20,289 nucleotides of DNA from CAZJRB01 sp964547995. GTDB lineage: Bacteria; Planctomycetota; Planctomycetia; Pirellulales; Thermoguttaceae. A program made the position numbers and the translations under genes. Positions 5,800-13,517 of this stretch are shown piece after piece (positions within the stretch are counted from its first letter, which is position 1; the number at the start of each line of letters is the position of its first letter). Where the stretch lies: assembly GCA_964547995.1 (NCBI GenBank), contig CAZJRB010000126.1:1-20289 (forward strand). The letters run 5' to 3'. The notes beneath the pieces are model-generated. The model made no database searches and was not told the origin of the DNA. It saw only the letters and a program-made list of their open reading frames with translations.

Positions 5800-7440
5800 A
5801 TGGGCAGAAGAACAGATCGCCGGCGATCGCACTCGTTACTCATCCTGTTTGTCGAGTTCCTCTTGCTGATTGTGCTGGGCGCCATTCTTTGGGGACGGTT
5901 CACTCCGCAAGGCCGGCAGATTTGGGCGGAGTTCCGCGGCCGGCCGGCCGGGCACGGTAATCCGACCGGGAAACAAGCCGAAGCCGAGCAACAAGCCGCC
6001 GAAGAACTCGAAAAGCTCGGTGCGATAGTCGTTACCGAAAAGGTTATCGCCACGCGGCCCGAGAAGAGGGTTACCAGCCTCAGCTTCCGACAAAAAAAAG
6101 ACGTGGACGACGCCGCACTCGAACCGGTTGCCAGGCTTTCTCACCTCCAGTCGCTGGATTTGTCCAGGACAAACATCTCCGACGAACAGCTTCGCTATCT
6201 GAGCGGCTTGTCGAACCTGGCCAACTTGGGATTGGGTGGAACATCGATCGGCGATGCCGGACTGGCGCATATCGGAGGGCTTACCGGCATTCATGCCTTG
6301 CACCTGCCGGGAACCAATGTCTCCGACAAGGGCCTTGTCCATATCGCGAAGATAAGCAAGCTGAAAATCCTCGACCTTAGCGACACCAAGGTGACCGACC
6401 GCGGCTTGAAGCATCTCCAGGCGCTTAAGGAACTCAACTGGCTGCTGTTGGAAAACGACGACATCAGCGATGTTGGAATGCGGGAACTTGAGAAGATCAA
6501 GAGCCTCGGACAGTTGACAATCTATAGAACGAAGGTCACTCCCCAAGCGGTTAGTCGCATCAAGAGGGTGCAGCCCAAGTTGAAGGTAGAATACGCTTCC
6601 GCACCCCGCAACGCGAGAGAACGGCCAAAACGCGAGACCGGCCGGCCTCCCAGAGCGACAAGTCACCAAGATATTCCCAAGGACGATGAGGCGGGACGAG
6701 CGGTTTGGAGAGAGAAGACGGGAGCCCTGGAGGACCTCATTGACCCCGGCGATGTCCTGAAAGAGATGTTCGGCGATCCCCCCGCGCCGAACGGGGAAAA
6801 GGCCGGCGAGGAACTCCCAAAACGTGCCCCGCCCGAACAACGGCCAGCCGAAGAGCTGGAAAAACTTGGTGCGATTGTCATTGCTGAAAGAATCGGCGCC
6901 GAGAAAAGAGTTACCAGCCTCAGTTTCCGCGGCAAAGAGATCGACGACGCCGCACTCGAACAGGTTGCCAGGCTCTCTTACCTCCAGTCGCTGGATTTGT
7001 CCAGAACAAACATCTCCGACGAGCAGTTTCGCTATCTGGGCGGCTTGTCGAAGCTGACCAACTTGGGGCTGAACGGAACCCCGATCACCGACGCCGGGTT
7101 GGTACACATCGAAGGCCTCACCGGCATCTGTGCCTTGCACTTGACGGACACCGGCATCTCCGACAGGGGACTTTCCCGCATCGCGAAGATAAGCGAATTG
7201 AAGATCCTCGATCTCAGCAACACCAAGGTGACCGACGGCGGTCTGCAGCACCTTGCGCCACTGAAGGAACTCGACTGGTTGCTGTTGGACAACGACAACA
7301 TCAGCGATGCCGGCTTGCGGCAGCTCGAAACGATGAGGAGTCTCAAACGCTTGACAATCCACGGAACGAGGATTACTCCTCAAGGGATAAGCCGTCTTAA
7401 GAGGGCAGTGCCCCAGTTGCAGATCAACCACGGTTCCTAG
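5800..7440 (+). CDS. Membrane-anchored leucine-rich-repeat protein with internal duplication
   Basis: 546 residues. A basic N-terminus is followed by one hydrophobic helix (about 13-32), then a repeat region predicted to lie outside the cytoplasm. The repeats follow L-x-x-L-x-L-(S/x)-x-T-x-(I/V)-x-D-x-G-L, the LRR_6-like type common in planctomycetes. The array exists twice: residues ~67-265 and ~350-546 both start with AEELEKLGAIV, run through KRVTSLSFR and SLDLSRTNISDEQ, and end after 'RIT/KVTPQ'. They are joined by a charged Pro/Arg/Lys-rich linker. Such proteins usually mediate protein-protein contacts; no enzyme domain is present. It follows accA by 63 bp. A purine-rich AAAGAGA lies 6-12 bases before the ATG as a possible ribosome binding site. 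Confidence 0.85.
   Translation: MGRRTDRRRSHSLLILFVEFLLLIVLGAILWGRFTPQGRQIWAEFRGRPAGHGNPTGKQAEAEQQAAEELEKLGAIVVTEKVIATRPEKRVTSLSFRQKKDVDDAALEPVARLSHLQSLDLSRTNISDEQLRYLSGLSNLANLGLGGTSIGDAGLAHIGGLTGIHALHLPGTNVSDKGLVHIAKISKLKILDLSDTKVTDRGLKHLQALKELNWLLLENDDISDVGMRELEKIKSLGQLTIYRTKVTPQAVSRIKRVQPKLKVEYASAPRNARERPKRETGRPPRATSHQDIPKDDEAGRAVWREKTGALEDLIDPGDVLKEMFGDPPAPNGEKAGEELPKRAPPEQRPAEELEKLGAIVIAERIGAEKRVTSLSFRGKEIDDAALEQVARLSYLQSLDLSRTNISDEQFRYLGGLSKLTNLGLNGTPITDAGLVHIEGLTGICALHLTDTGISDRGLSRIAKISELKILDLSNTKVTDGGLQHLAPLKELDWLLLDNDNISDAGLRQLETMRSLKRLTIHGTRITPQGISRLKRAVPQLQINHGS
5998..7437 (+). repeat. Intragenic duplication of an LRR block (5998-6594 and 6847-7437)
   Basis: The two ~590-bp blocks stay nearly collinear and retain long identical DNA stretches, for example the segment coding SLDLSRTNISDEQ. 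The duplication is therefore recent relative to family divergence, or maintained by gene conversion. Confidence 0.85.
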
Positions 7441-7478
7441 CCCGGCAAAAATGTAAACCTTTCCAAGGAGACAAGACC

Positions 7479-8288
7479 ATGATGCGGACAGGGAACCCCA
7501 CGCTTAACGACCGGGTGTTTCAAATCGACGATCGCACCGCCTCGACCACCATGACGCTGGAAGGCACCGCCATCAAAACGATGGTCCTCTTGGGCATCCT
7601 CGTGGCGGTCGCCGCCGTCGTCTGGAGCCAAACCATTCCGTTGCTGGAAGCGGCAGGGGCCCAAGTCGTCGAACGGGAAGGGTACACCCGCATGTTGTCG
7701 GCCATGCCGGGGGCCGTCTACGGATACCTGATTTTCGGCGTCATCTCCGGCTTGATCGTCGCGCTGGTCACCTGTTTCGTGCCAAAATGGTCGCCGGTCA
7801 CCGCCCCGATCTATGCCGCTTGCGAGGGGGTCTTCCTCGGGGCATTCTCGGCCATGTTCGAGTTCATGTATCCGGGGATCGTCATGCAGGCGGTCGTTGC
7901 CACCTTCGGCACGCTGGCCAGTCTGCTGGTGGCCTACCGGCTCCGCCTGGTCCGGGCGACGGAAAACTTCAAGCTGGGAATCATCGCCGCCACCGGGGGG
8001 ATCATGCTCCTCTACGTGGCCTCCTTCGTGTTGAGCCTCTTCGGCTGGCCCACGCTTGCGATCAACATTTTCTCCTCCACCGGGCTGATGAGCATCGGGT
8101 TCTCGGTTTTTGTGGTCATCATCGCGGCGTTGAACCTGGTGCTGGATTTCGATTTCATCGAAAACGGCTGCGAGTACGGGGCCCCCAAGTACATGGAATG
8201 GTATGCCGGGTTCGGGCTGCTGGTCACGCTGATCTGGCTCTACATCGAGATCGTCCGCCTGCTGGCGAAGCTACAGAGCCGAGATTAG
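7479..8288 (+). CDS. Bax inhibitor-1/YccA family membrane protein
   Basis: A 269-residue integral membrane protein with about seven hydrophobic helices, beginning near residues 33-50, 79-100 and 106-128. Family-typical text includes RTGNPTLNDRVF at the N-terminus, EGVFLGAFSAMFEFMYPGIV, VVATFGTLASLLVAYR, LNLVLDFDFIENG and APKYMEWYAGFGLLVTLIWLYIEI. The N-terminal form and motifs match the bacterial BI-1-like subgroup (Pfam BaxI_1), whose members are putative ion-leak or stress-related membrane proteins with no assigned reaction. A good ribosome binding site AAGGAG (7465-7470) sits 8 nt before ATG 7479, so this start was chosen. The gene follows the LRR gene by 38 bp on the same strand and may share its transcript. 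Confidence 0.92.
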   Translation: MMRTGNPTLNDRVFQIDDRTASTTMTLEGTAIKTMVLLGILVAVAAVVWSQTIPLLEAAGAQVVEREGYTRMLSAMPGAVYGYLIFGVISGLIVALVTCFVPKWSPVTAPIYAACEGVFLGAFSAMFEFMYPGIVMQAVVATFGTLASLLVAYRLRLVRATENFKLGIIAATGGIMLLYVASFVLSLFGWPTLAINIFSSTGLMSIGFSVFVVIIAALNLVLDFDFIENGCEYGAPKYMEWYAGFGLLVTLIWLYIEIVRLLAKLQSRD

Positions 8289-8529
8289 GCTTGCCGGTTG
8301 GCCTTGATAACCGTATAGGCCGGCACCCTCCAACGTCCGATAATGTTTCTTATGTTCGGTCAGAACTTGCGCCAAACGCCGTGAAAACAAGGGTTTTCGC
8401 GTTTCGTTTTGCAGCAATCCGACGCAGGTCGACACGCTTCCCCACATGCAAGCGCGAAGGCACTGCGGCGCGGCGCGCCGGAAAATCGGCGGGCCGGGTC
8501 CGGCTGCGTGAAAGCAATAACGAAACGGG

Positions 8530-9291
8530 TCATCGCACGAGCGGGGAATGGTCTTCGGCGTGGCCGATCTCGACTGTTTGGGCGTCCTCATCCGACGCGC
8601 TGTCGTTCTCACCCCCCCTGCCCCGGGGTGGTTCCTCCGAGCCGAACCGCTCCTCGATCTTGCTCCGGATGCCCTCCAGCCGTTGACCGGCTTCTTGGAG
8701 TTCTCCCTGGATTTTTCGCCCGCTTCGTTCTAACTCCTCCAACCGGTACTCGTCGGAGGGTTCCGATTCGGGGTCGAGTTGTCGATCAAACTCATCGATG
8801 TACTTGCCGAGCACGGTGCGGGCGTCCTGCGGGATGACGGGATCGGCGTGTTCGATCAGCCGGGCAATAACGCGGCCGGAGTGGGACTTGAGGACCGCCT
8901 GCCGGGCCCTCTCGGAAAGCATGACCGCGAAGAAGGTGATCAGCACGCACAGCAGGGCCCCCTTCAGGAAACCGAAGATGGCGCCGAGTTGCCGATCGAA
9001 CTCCTTCAGTTGCACGCGATCGATCAGACCGGATACCAGCCGGAACAGCAGCCAAATGGCCATCGAGGTGGCAAGGTACAAAACCAGCATCGCGATGAAG
9101 CGGTTCCACGGCGCAGCACTACCGAAATACGGGGCCAACGAAGCACCAAAGTAGAACGCCGCCGCGACACTCACCAGGACCGAGGCCAGGGAGGCCAACT
9201 GCCATGCCATTCCTTTCCAGGCGCCCAGCAGCGTCGCGCCGACCAGAACGGCGAGCATGATCACGTCATAGGAATGTATCGACAAACTCAC
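8530..9291 (-). CDS. CvpA family membrane protein
   Basis: 253 residues starting with GTG at 9291, supported by GAGG (9302-9299) 7 nt upstream. Four hydrophobic helices fill the first ~125 residues (YDVIMLAVLVGATLLGAWKG, LASVLVSVAAAFYFG, FIAMLVLYLATSMAIWLLF, GAIFGFLKGALLCVLITFFAVML), the CvpA (colicin V production) arrangement, including the F/L-G-x-x-F/L-G-F-L-K-G segment. The C-terminal ~110 residues are charged and probably cytosolic, partly coiled coil (EELERSGRKIQGELQEAGQRLE), ending in an acidic tail. A GGGCAGGGG motif copy encodes RGRGG there. In other bacteria CvpA is linked to envelope function and toxin export; the molecular role is not known. Transcription converges on the BI-1 gene. 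Confidence 0.87.
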   Translation of the reverse strand: MSLSIHSYDVIMLAVLVGATLLGAWKGMAWQLASLASVLVSVAAAFYFGASLAPYFGSAAPWNRFIAMLVLYLATSMAIWLLFRLVSGLIDRVQLKEFDRQLGAIFGFLKGALLCVLITFFAVMLSERARQAVLKSHSGRVIARLIEHADPVIPQDARTVLGKYIDEFDRQLDPESEPSDEYRLEELERSGRKIQGELQEAGQRLEGIRSKIEERFGSEEPPRGRGGENDSASDEDAQTVEIGHAEDHSPLVR

Positions 9292-9388
9292 GGATCAACC
9301 TCGTTGGTGTGCCTCTATGATACTTGATTTCGGGGTCATGGAGCAGGGGAATATAGCGGCAAGCCGCCCATGTGCGAAGGGCAATTCA

Positions 9389-9422
9389 GGGGGTTAGGGG
9401 TTGGGGTTTAGGGGTTGGGGGG
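9389..9422 (+). repeat. Telomere-like G-rich tract, potential G-quadruplex
   Basis: Five runs of four or more G are separated by TTA, TT, TTTA and TT within 34 bp, satisfying the usual intramolecular quadruplex pattern with short loops. Confidence 0.85.
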
Positions 9423-9431
9423 ACAAAAGCT

Positions 9432-9452
9432 CCGGCACTGCGTGCCGGGGTT
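9432..9452 (-). repeat. CACGCAGTG palindromic repeat, second copy
   Basis: CCGGCAC (9432-9438) pairs with GTGCCGG (9442-9448). The complement strand reads AACCCC-GG-CACGCAGTG-CC, matching 2371-2393 apart from a compensatory base-pair change, so the stem is conserved. Confidence 0.65.
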
Positions 9453-9660
9453 CCTGACTGAGATTGCGATTCAAAAAAGGGAATCTGGAAACCTGGGAAT
9501 TCTACGCGGTCTCCATAAACCGCCGAATCAACGATTGACCTTGGCAGGATATGCCCATTTCGATACAAGACGCCCCGCAACGGTAAATTCGAAATCCGAA
9601 ATAAATCCGAAATACGAAATCGCCCACTTCCCACTTCCCACTTCCCTCTCCCCTCCCCCC

Positions 9661-10368
9661 ATGGCCAACTTCAGAACCCATATCGCCTTCAGCAGTGTCT
9701 TGGGCGCCGGATACGGCGGCGCGGCCTATGCGCTACTCGACGTGCCGATACCGACGTGCATCCTGGCTGGCGGGCTCTGCGGCGTCTCGGGCATGTTGCC
9801 CGACATCGACAGCGGTCCCGGCACGCCGCTGCGCGAGAGCATGGCCTTTGCCGCGGCCGTGGTGCCCATGATGCTCATTCCCCGGTTCCACCAGTGGAAC
9901 ATGTCGCCGGAGATGATCATCCTGACCGGGGCGGGCATCTACCTGACGATCCGATTCGTGTTGGCCGGGGTGCTGCGGCGCTACACGCATCACCGGGGGA
10001 TGTTCCACAGTCTTCCGGCCGCGCTGATTTTCGGCGAGCTGGCGTTTCTGCTCAGCTCCGGCGACGTCGAGATGCGGATATACAAGGCGGGCGCCGTGGT
10101 GTTGGGATACGTTTCCCACCTGTTGCTCGACGAGTTCTACAGCCTTCAGTGGAAACGCGGCATGCTGAAGACCAAGCGGTCGTTCGGCAGCGCGGTGAAG
10201 CTGTTCAGCCACAAGTTCTGGCCCAACGTCTCGACCTACGGCAAGCTGGCCCTGCTGACGTTCATTGCCTTCCATGAACCCGGCTGGACGGAGCAGTACT
10301 GCAAGAAGCACATCACCCCGGCCGTCGAACGAACAGCCGAGAGGGTCGCGGATCGGTTCTTGCGGTAA
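9661..10368 (+). CDS. YdjM-type membrane-bound metal-dependent hydrolase (DUF457)
   Basis: 235 residues from ATG 9661 (MANFRTHIAFSSV). The conserved potential metal ligands of the family are present: His7 in the N-terminal THIA, Asp48 and Asp50 in MLPDIDS, the THHRGMFHSLP cluster (His110, His111, His116) and SHLLLDEF (His153, Asp157). Hydrophobic helices lie around 12-42, 62-76, 85-104, 118-132 and 143-156, so it is an inner-membrane protein. The family is annotated as inner-membrane hydrolase by motif; the substrate is unknown. The longer open frame upstream is built from repeats and rejected. The gene converges with the next minus-strand gene, leaving only 15 bp between stops. Confidence 0.88.
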   Translation: MANFRTHIAFSSVLGAGYGGAAYALLDVPIPTCILAGGLCGVSGMLPDIDSGPGTPLRESMAFAAAVVPMMLIPRFHQWNMSPEMIILTGAGIYLTIRFVLAGVLRRYTHHRGMFHSLPAALIFGELAFLLSSGDVEMRIYKAGAVVLGYVSHLLLDEFYSLQWKRGMLKTKRSFGSAVKLFSHKFWPNVSTYGKLALLTFIAFHEPGWTEQYCKKHITPAVERTAERVADRFLR

Positions 10369-10383
10369 GAACGCGGCGTGATG

Positions 10384-10908
10384 TCAGTCAAGTTGGGATG
10401 CAATCTCGGGGGGCAGACTGCTGCGGAGTTCCGGATGGGTTTCAGCGAGCCGCATTATATCGGCAAGGTCCTTTTGCCTCTTGCTCTTGCGTCTCGTGTC
10501 ATCGCAGTAGGCCCACACCTTTCCACGGAGGACATCTTCCACGCTGGCGACGGACATGTTGTACCCCAAGACTTCCCGTTGTTCGCAACGCGACAGGAAA
10601 TCCTGATAACGCGGGTCTGTTTGCAACTGGATGCGCAAGTCCGATCCTCGCATGGAAAGGTTGATGCTGTGTTCAAATTCCTCGACCTTCATCCCTTTGG
10701 ACTCGGCCGCCGTCCGAACGTCGGAAAGGTGGTCTGAGACTACGACCAGGTTGAGATCGAGACTGATCACAGGTTCCGCGTACGCATTGACACCGAGACC
10801 GCCGATAACGCAGTACAGCGAACCCGTCTGTTCCAACAGCGAAAGCAAGATGCTGACGATGTCAATCTCACCGTTTGCCACGCTGTTGAAAAACGTCTTG
10901 CCGGTCAT
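10384..10908 (-). CDS. Nucleotidyltransferase-fold protein (AbiEii/MNT-like), possibly toxin-like
   Basis: 174 residues from ATG 10908 (MTGKTFFNSVANGEIDIVSI). The core motif YCVIGGLGVNAYAEP (32-46) followed by SLDLNLVV (49-56) resembles the GG-x9-15-D-x-D active site of minimal nucleotidyltransferases related to AbiEii toxins and DUF6036-type proteins. The second acidic position is Asn53 rather than Asp. A conserved-looking SVEDVLRGKVWAYCD and a basic 'KRQKDLADIMRL' helix follow, as in that family. Upstream in-frame Met codons (10995, 11067) are rejected because a good promoter (10976-11003) overlaps them; GCGAGAA lies a few bases before ATG 10908. No obvious antitoxin partner is adjacent. 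Function is unproven. Confidence 0.7.
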   Translation of the reverse strand: MTGKTFFNSVANGEIDIVSILLSLLEQTGSLYCVIGGLGVNAYAEPVISLDLNLVVVSDHLSDVRTAAESKGMKVEEFEHSINLSMRGSDLRIQLQTDPRYQDFLSRCEQREVLGYNMSVASVEDVLRGKVWAYCDDTRRKSKRQKDLADIMRLAETHPELRSSLPPEIASQLD

Positions 10909-10975
10909 GGTAATTTTCTCGCCACAAACATTACCATCTGCGGACTCGATAAAAGTAGCAACAGTCAATTCCCCT

Positions 10976-11003
10976 ATTTTAGCGTACCGCAGCATAGCGT
11001 CAA
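10976..11003 (-). promoter_or_regulatory. Sigma70-type promoter of the nucleotidyltransferase-fold gene
   Basis: On the minus strand TTGACG (11003-10998) and TAAAAT (10981-10976) are spaced 16 nt apart. The predicted transcript begins near 10969, about 60 nt before ATG 10908. This decides the start codon. Confidence 0.65.
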
Positions 11004-11073
11004 CTTGCCCCGGGCGGTCGGTTTTTCCGCGTGAGGGTGGCTGCGAACAAGTCAACGCGGCAGCCACGAACCG

Positions 11074-11514
11074 TTACTTGCTCTCCACGATTAGTGTCAC
11101 CGGGCCGTCGTTGACCAGCTCGACTTCCATGTGCTGCCGGAACCGGCCGGTGGCGACCTCGATCCCCCGGGCGGTTACCGCTTCGACGAAGACCTCGTAG
11201 AGCTTCTCGGCGACCTCGGGCGGCGCGGCGGCGACGAAACTCGGCCGCCGGCCCTTCCGGCAATCGCCCAGCAGTGTGAACTGGCTGACGACCAGCATCG
11301 CCCCGCCCACGTCCGACAGCGAGAGGTTCATTTTTTCCTGGTCGTCCTCGAAGATCCGCAGGCCGGAGATCTTCTCGGCCAACTGGCGGGCGTCCGCCTC
11401 CGTGTCCCCCTCGGCCACCCCCAACAGGACCAGCATCCCCGGGCCGATCCGCCCGCAAACCTCCCCGCCGACCGCAACTTGGGCCCTGCTGACGCGTTGA
11501 ATACATGCTTTCAT
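11074..11514 (-). CDS. dtd: D-aminoacyl-tRNA deacylase
   Basis: 146 residues from ATG 11514 (MKACIQRVSRAQVAVGGEV), full family length. Dtd removes D-amino acids (and glycine) mischarged on tRNA, in the cytosol. The two active-site motifs are visible: SQFTL (77-81) and NDGPVT (135-140) with the Gly-Pro pair that binds substrate across the dimer. An upstream extension to 11550 (MCVFNRFSILGA) is not family-like. It ends 165 bp before the nucleotidyltransferase-fold start on the same strand, but that gene has its own promoter. Confidence 0.95.
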   Translation of the reverse strand: MKACIQRVSRAQVAVGGEVCGRIGPGMLVLLGVAEGDTEADARQLAEKISGLRIFEDDQEKMNLSLSDVGGAMLVVSQFTLLGDCRKGRRPSFVAAAPPEVAEKLYEVFVEAVTARGIEVATGRFRQHMEVELVNDGPVTLIVESK

Positions 11515-11593
11515 GGCCCCCAAGATAGAAAACCGGTTGAAAACGCACAACTCCCCATGGTCCTGTGCCGAGAGAAACGTACAATGGCAGGGC

Positions 11594-11680
11594 TATAAAG
11601 CCGCGACCGTTGGTCGCGCCCCGCGTCACCAAAAGCCGTTTCCAGCGTTCCTCGGCGCGACCAACGGTCGCGGCTTTATA
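11594..11680. repeat. 87-bp palindromic repeat, copy 2
   Basis: The arms 11594-11620 and 11654-11680 are perfect 27-bp complements. They differ from copy 1 only at the outermost base, and the spacer is again exactly 33 nt. The two spacers, aligned without gaps in the same orientation, agree at 16 of 33 positions. This copy sits between the divergent genes dtd and pdxA, so a terminator role alone does not explain it. Confidence 0.93.
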
Positions 11681-11683
11681 TAA

Positions 11684-11704
11684 CCAACGGTCGCGGCTTT
11701 ATAT
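11684..11704 (+). repeat. Extra half-arm of the 87-bp repeat
   Basis: The 21 bases from 11684 repeat those at 11661-11681 exactly, a local tandem duplication of the distal right arm (CCAACGGTCGCGGCTTTATA plus T). Confidence 0.9.
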
Positions 11705-11761
11705 CATGTGACATCCGTACTTGCCGGCGTTATTGTTGAGCGGTCCCAAGCGGTGGAATAG

Positions 11762-12820
11762 ATGGCGTTGCACAAACCCCTGATTGCACTGACGCTGGGC
11801 GACCCGGCCGGGGTGGGGCCGGAAATCATCGCCGGTGCCTGGACCGAAACGGTCGTCCACGGGTGCTGCCGGCCCGTGGTGGTCGGGCACCCCGAGATCC
11901 TCCGCCGGGCGGTCAGTCTCTGGCAGTTGCGTATCGCCGTGGTCGAGGTCGCACCGCCGGGGGCGGGCTCGCGAGATTGGGCCGACCCCTCACCCGACAG
12001 AATCACGTGCATCCGCTCCGGCTCGGACGACGTGCTGGAGGTGCAACCCGGCGAGGTTGACGCCCGGGCGGGCCAGGCGGCCTACGACGCCGTGGTGACG
12101 GCCGCCCGACTCGCACTCGACGGCAAGGTGGATGCCATCACCACCGCCCCGCTCAACAAAGAGGCCCTCCACCTGGCCGGACACGACTATCCCGGCCACA
12201 CCGAGCTGCTGGCCGAGATGTGCGGCGTTGACGACTTCGCCATGATGCTCTACCTCGGCCCCGACGAAGGGCAACTGGGGCCCGGCGGACTGGCCGTCGT
12301 CCACGTCACCTTGCACACCGCGTTGCGGGATATCTTCGACCGGATCACCGAAGACGCCGTGCTCGCGAAGGCTCGGCTCGCCGACGAGTTCATGGTCCGG
12401 ATGACCGGCGCCCGGCCGCGGATCGGCGTCTGTGCGCTCAACCCGCACGGCGGCGAGGCCGGGCTGTTCGGCGACGAAGAGCAGACGATCATCGCCCCGG
12501 CGGTCCAGCGCGGCACGGCCGAGGGGCTCTCGATCGAAGGCCCCTTGCCGACCGACACCCTGATGGTCCGCGCCCGGGACGGCCGATTCGACGCCGTCGT
12601 TGCGATGTACCACGACCAGGGGCACATCGCGCTAAAGCTCCTCGGCATGCACCGGGCGGTCAACGTCACCCTCGGGCTGCCGATCGTCCGCACGAGCGTC
12701 GCCCACGGCACCGCGTTCGACATCGCATGGAAGCGCGAAGCGGAGACCGGCAGCATGATCGAAGCGATCCGCGTCGCCAGCCGCCTGGCAAACGCCCGCC
12801 ACGAAGCCGCACGCGGCTGA
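11762..12820 (+). CDS. pdxA: 4-hydroxythreonine-4-phosphate dehydrogenase
   Basis: 352 residues. PdxA oxidises 4-phosphohydroxy-L-threonine with NAD in the DXP-dependent pyridoxal phosphate pathway; it is a cytosolic homodimer using a divalent metal. Family signatures are LTLGDPAGVGPEI (10-22), TAPLNKEAL (128-136), GHTELLAE (145-152), the metal histidines in VTLHTALRDI (His185), LNPHGGE (His229) and MYHDQGHIALK (His284), and GLPIVRTSVAHGTAFDIA (305-322). A short insert (PDEGQLGPGG, ~167-176) precedes the first metal histidine. The ATG at 11762 begins a family-typical N-terminus. No partner pdxJ is in the window. Confidence 0.96.
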   Translation: MALHKPLIALTLGDPAGVGPEIIAGAWTETVVHGCCRPVVVGHPEILRRAVSLWQLRIAVVEVAPPGAGSRDWADPSPDRITCIRSGSDDVLEVQPGEVDARAGQAAYDAVVTAARLALDGKVDAITTAPLNKEALHLAGHDYPGHTELLAEMCGVDDFAMMLYLGPDEGQLGPGGLAVVHVTLHTALRDIFDRITEDAVLAKARLADEFMVRMTGARPRIGVCALNPHGGEAGLFGDEEQTIIAPAVQRGTAEGLSIEGPLPTDTLMVRARDGRFDAVVAMYHDQGHIALKLLGMHRAVNVTLGLPIVRTSVAHGTAFDIAWKREAETGSMIEAIRVASRLANARHEAARG

Positions 12821-12933
12821 GCCGAGTCCCCAATCCCAAATTCCTCGCCCCCTCCCCTGCCCCGCCGGATTGCCCGTGTGTCTTCGGAAACACCGACAGT
12901 CGAGACCCGGTTCAAGGTCAGACGGGTCAGACG

Positions 12934-13359
12934 CTACAAGAATGAAAGAATCAATTCGCCGAGCCGCCACAATCCCCCGGTCAGGCCGCCGAGGATGACC
13001 AGCATGCGCAGCGATGCGAGGAAGCGGTTTCGACGCGTCCACCGGTCGAGGCATTCGATCAGATCGGGGTGCAGCAGCTCGTGGGCGTACTGCCTTCCCA
13101 CGGGCGTCAGCGAAATCCTGAGAAAGCCGCTCGCCTGAAACACGTCGAGGAAATCGTGGTTCTCCAGGCCGAAGGCGGCAGCCTGAAACTCTTCGGGCGA
13201 CATGCGGGCGAGGATTCTCTGCGCCGGCCGGGGGTTTTTGCCCGAGTCGCCCTTCTGCCACACCTGCAACGCGTAGGCCGTGTGCGGCGTCGGGGCGTGC
13301 TTCAGCAGATGCTTCAGCAACCACGCTTCATTGCTGCTGAGTTGTGGACCCTTTCTCAT
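12934..13359 (-). CDS. Small protein with C-terminal membrane helix, function unknown
   Basis: 141 residues from ATG 13359 (MRKGPQLSSNEAWLLKHLLKH), chosen because AAGG (13370-13367) lies 7 nt upstream in a purine-rich stretch; the upstream extension to 13425 has no ribosome binding site. The first ~100 residues are soluble and helical, resembling a winged-helix-like arrangement (SSNEAWLLKHLL, HTAYALQVW, SPEEFQAAAFGLENHDFL, LRISLTPVGRQYAHELL). The C-terminus has a single hydrophobic helix (about 117-141, ending LILSFL), so it is probably a tail-anchored membrane protein. I do not recognise a named family. It diverges from the phosphatase gene. Confidence 0.7.
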   Translation of the reverse strand: MRKGPQLSSNEAWLLKHLLKHAPTPHTAYALQVWQKGDSGKNPRPAQRILARMSPEEFQAAAFGLENHDFLDVFQASGFLRISLTPVGRQYAHELLHPDLIECLDRWTRRNRFLASLRMLVILGGLTGGLWRLGELILSFL

Positions 13360-13481
13360 GGCTTTTCCTTTCTTTTCACAAGCCCCCAGGAGATCCGAAG
13401 ACCGGGCGGCGCGGTTCTGCTCCACCCAATCAAATGATCGACGGTTTCCGGTTCGGTGTCAATCACTGTTGCGTAGCTCAC

Positions 13482-13511
13482 TTGCCGCCCTGTGTGCCGC
13501 TGTGATACAAT
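13482..13511 (+). promoter_or_regulatory. Promoter of the histidine phosphatase, placing the start at the ATG
   Basis: TTGCCG (13482-13487) and TACAAT (13506-13511), spacer 18 nt, with TG upstream of the -10. Transcription would start around 13518, exactly at the ATGATG. Confidence 0.55.
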
Positions 13512-13517
13512 CCCGGT

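Larger units (their letters stand above)
9292..9660. other. Divergent intergenic region rich in simple repeats
   Basis: 369 bp between divergent cvpA and the YdjM-type gene. It contains a G-quadruplex-like tract (9389-9422), a small palindrome (9432-9452), an A/T-rich quasi-repeat of CGAAATCC / CGAAATA (9590-9620), and CCCACTT repeated three times followed by a C-rich run (9622-9660) ending at the ATG. An open frame from 9415 crosses it, but its sequence is repeat-derived. Confidence 0.7.

Noticed and set aside
5836..7431. 531-residue open frame antisense to the LRR gene
   Set aside because: The LRR periodicity on the plus strand explains the open antisense frame; its translation only mirrors the same repeats.
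8289..8529. Possible small gene or RNA between the BI-1-like and cvpA-like genes
   Set aside because: No start with ribosome binding site and no clear structured element; only a weak CCGATAA/TTATGTTCGG near-palindrome at about 8337-8359.
9415..9660. N-terminal extension of the YdjM-type protein
   Set aside because: The extension is translated from simple and palindromic repeats; MANFRTHIA at 9661 is the family-like start.
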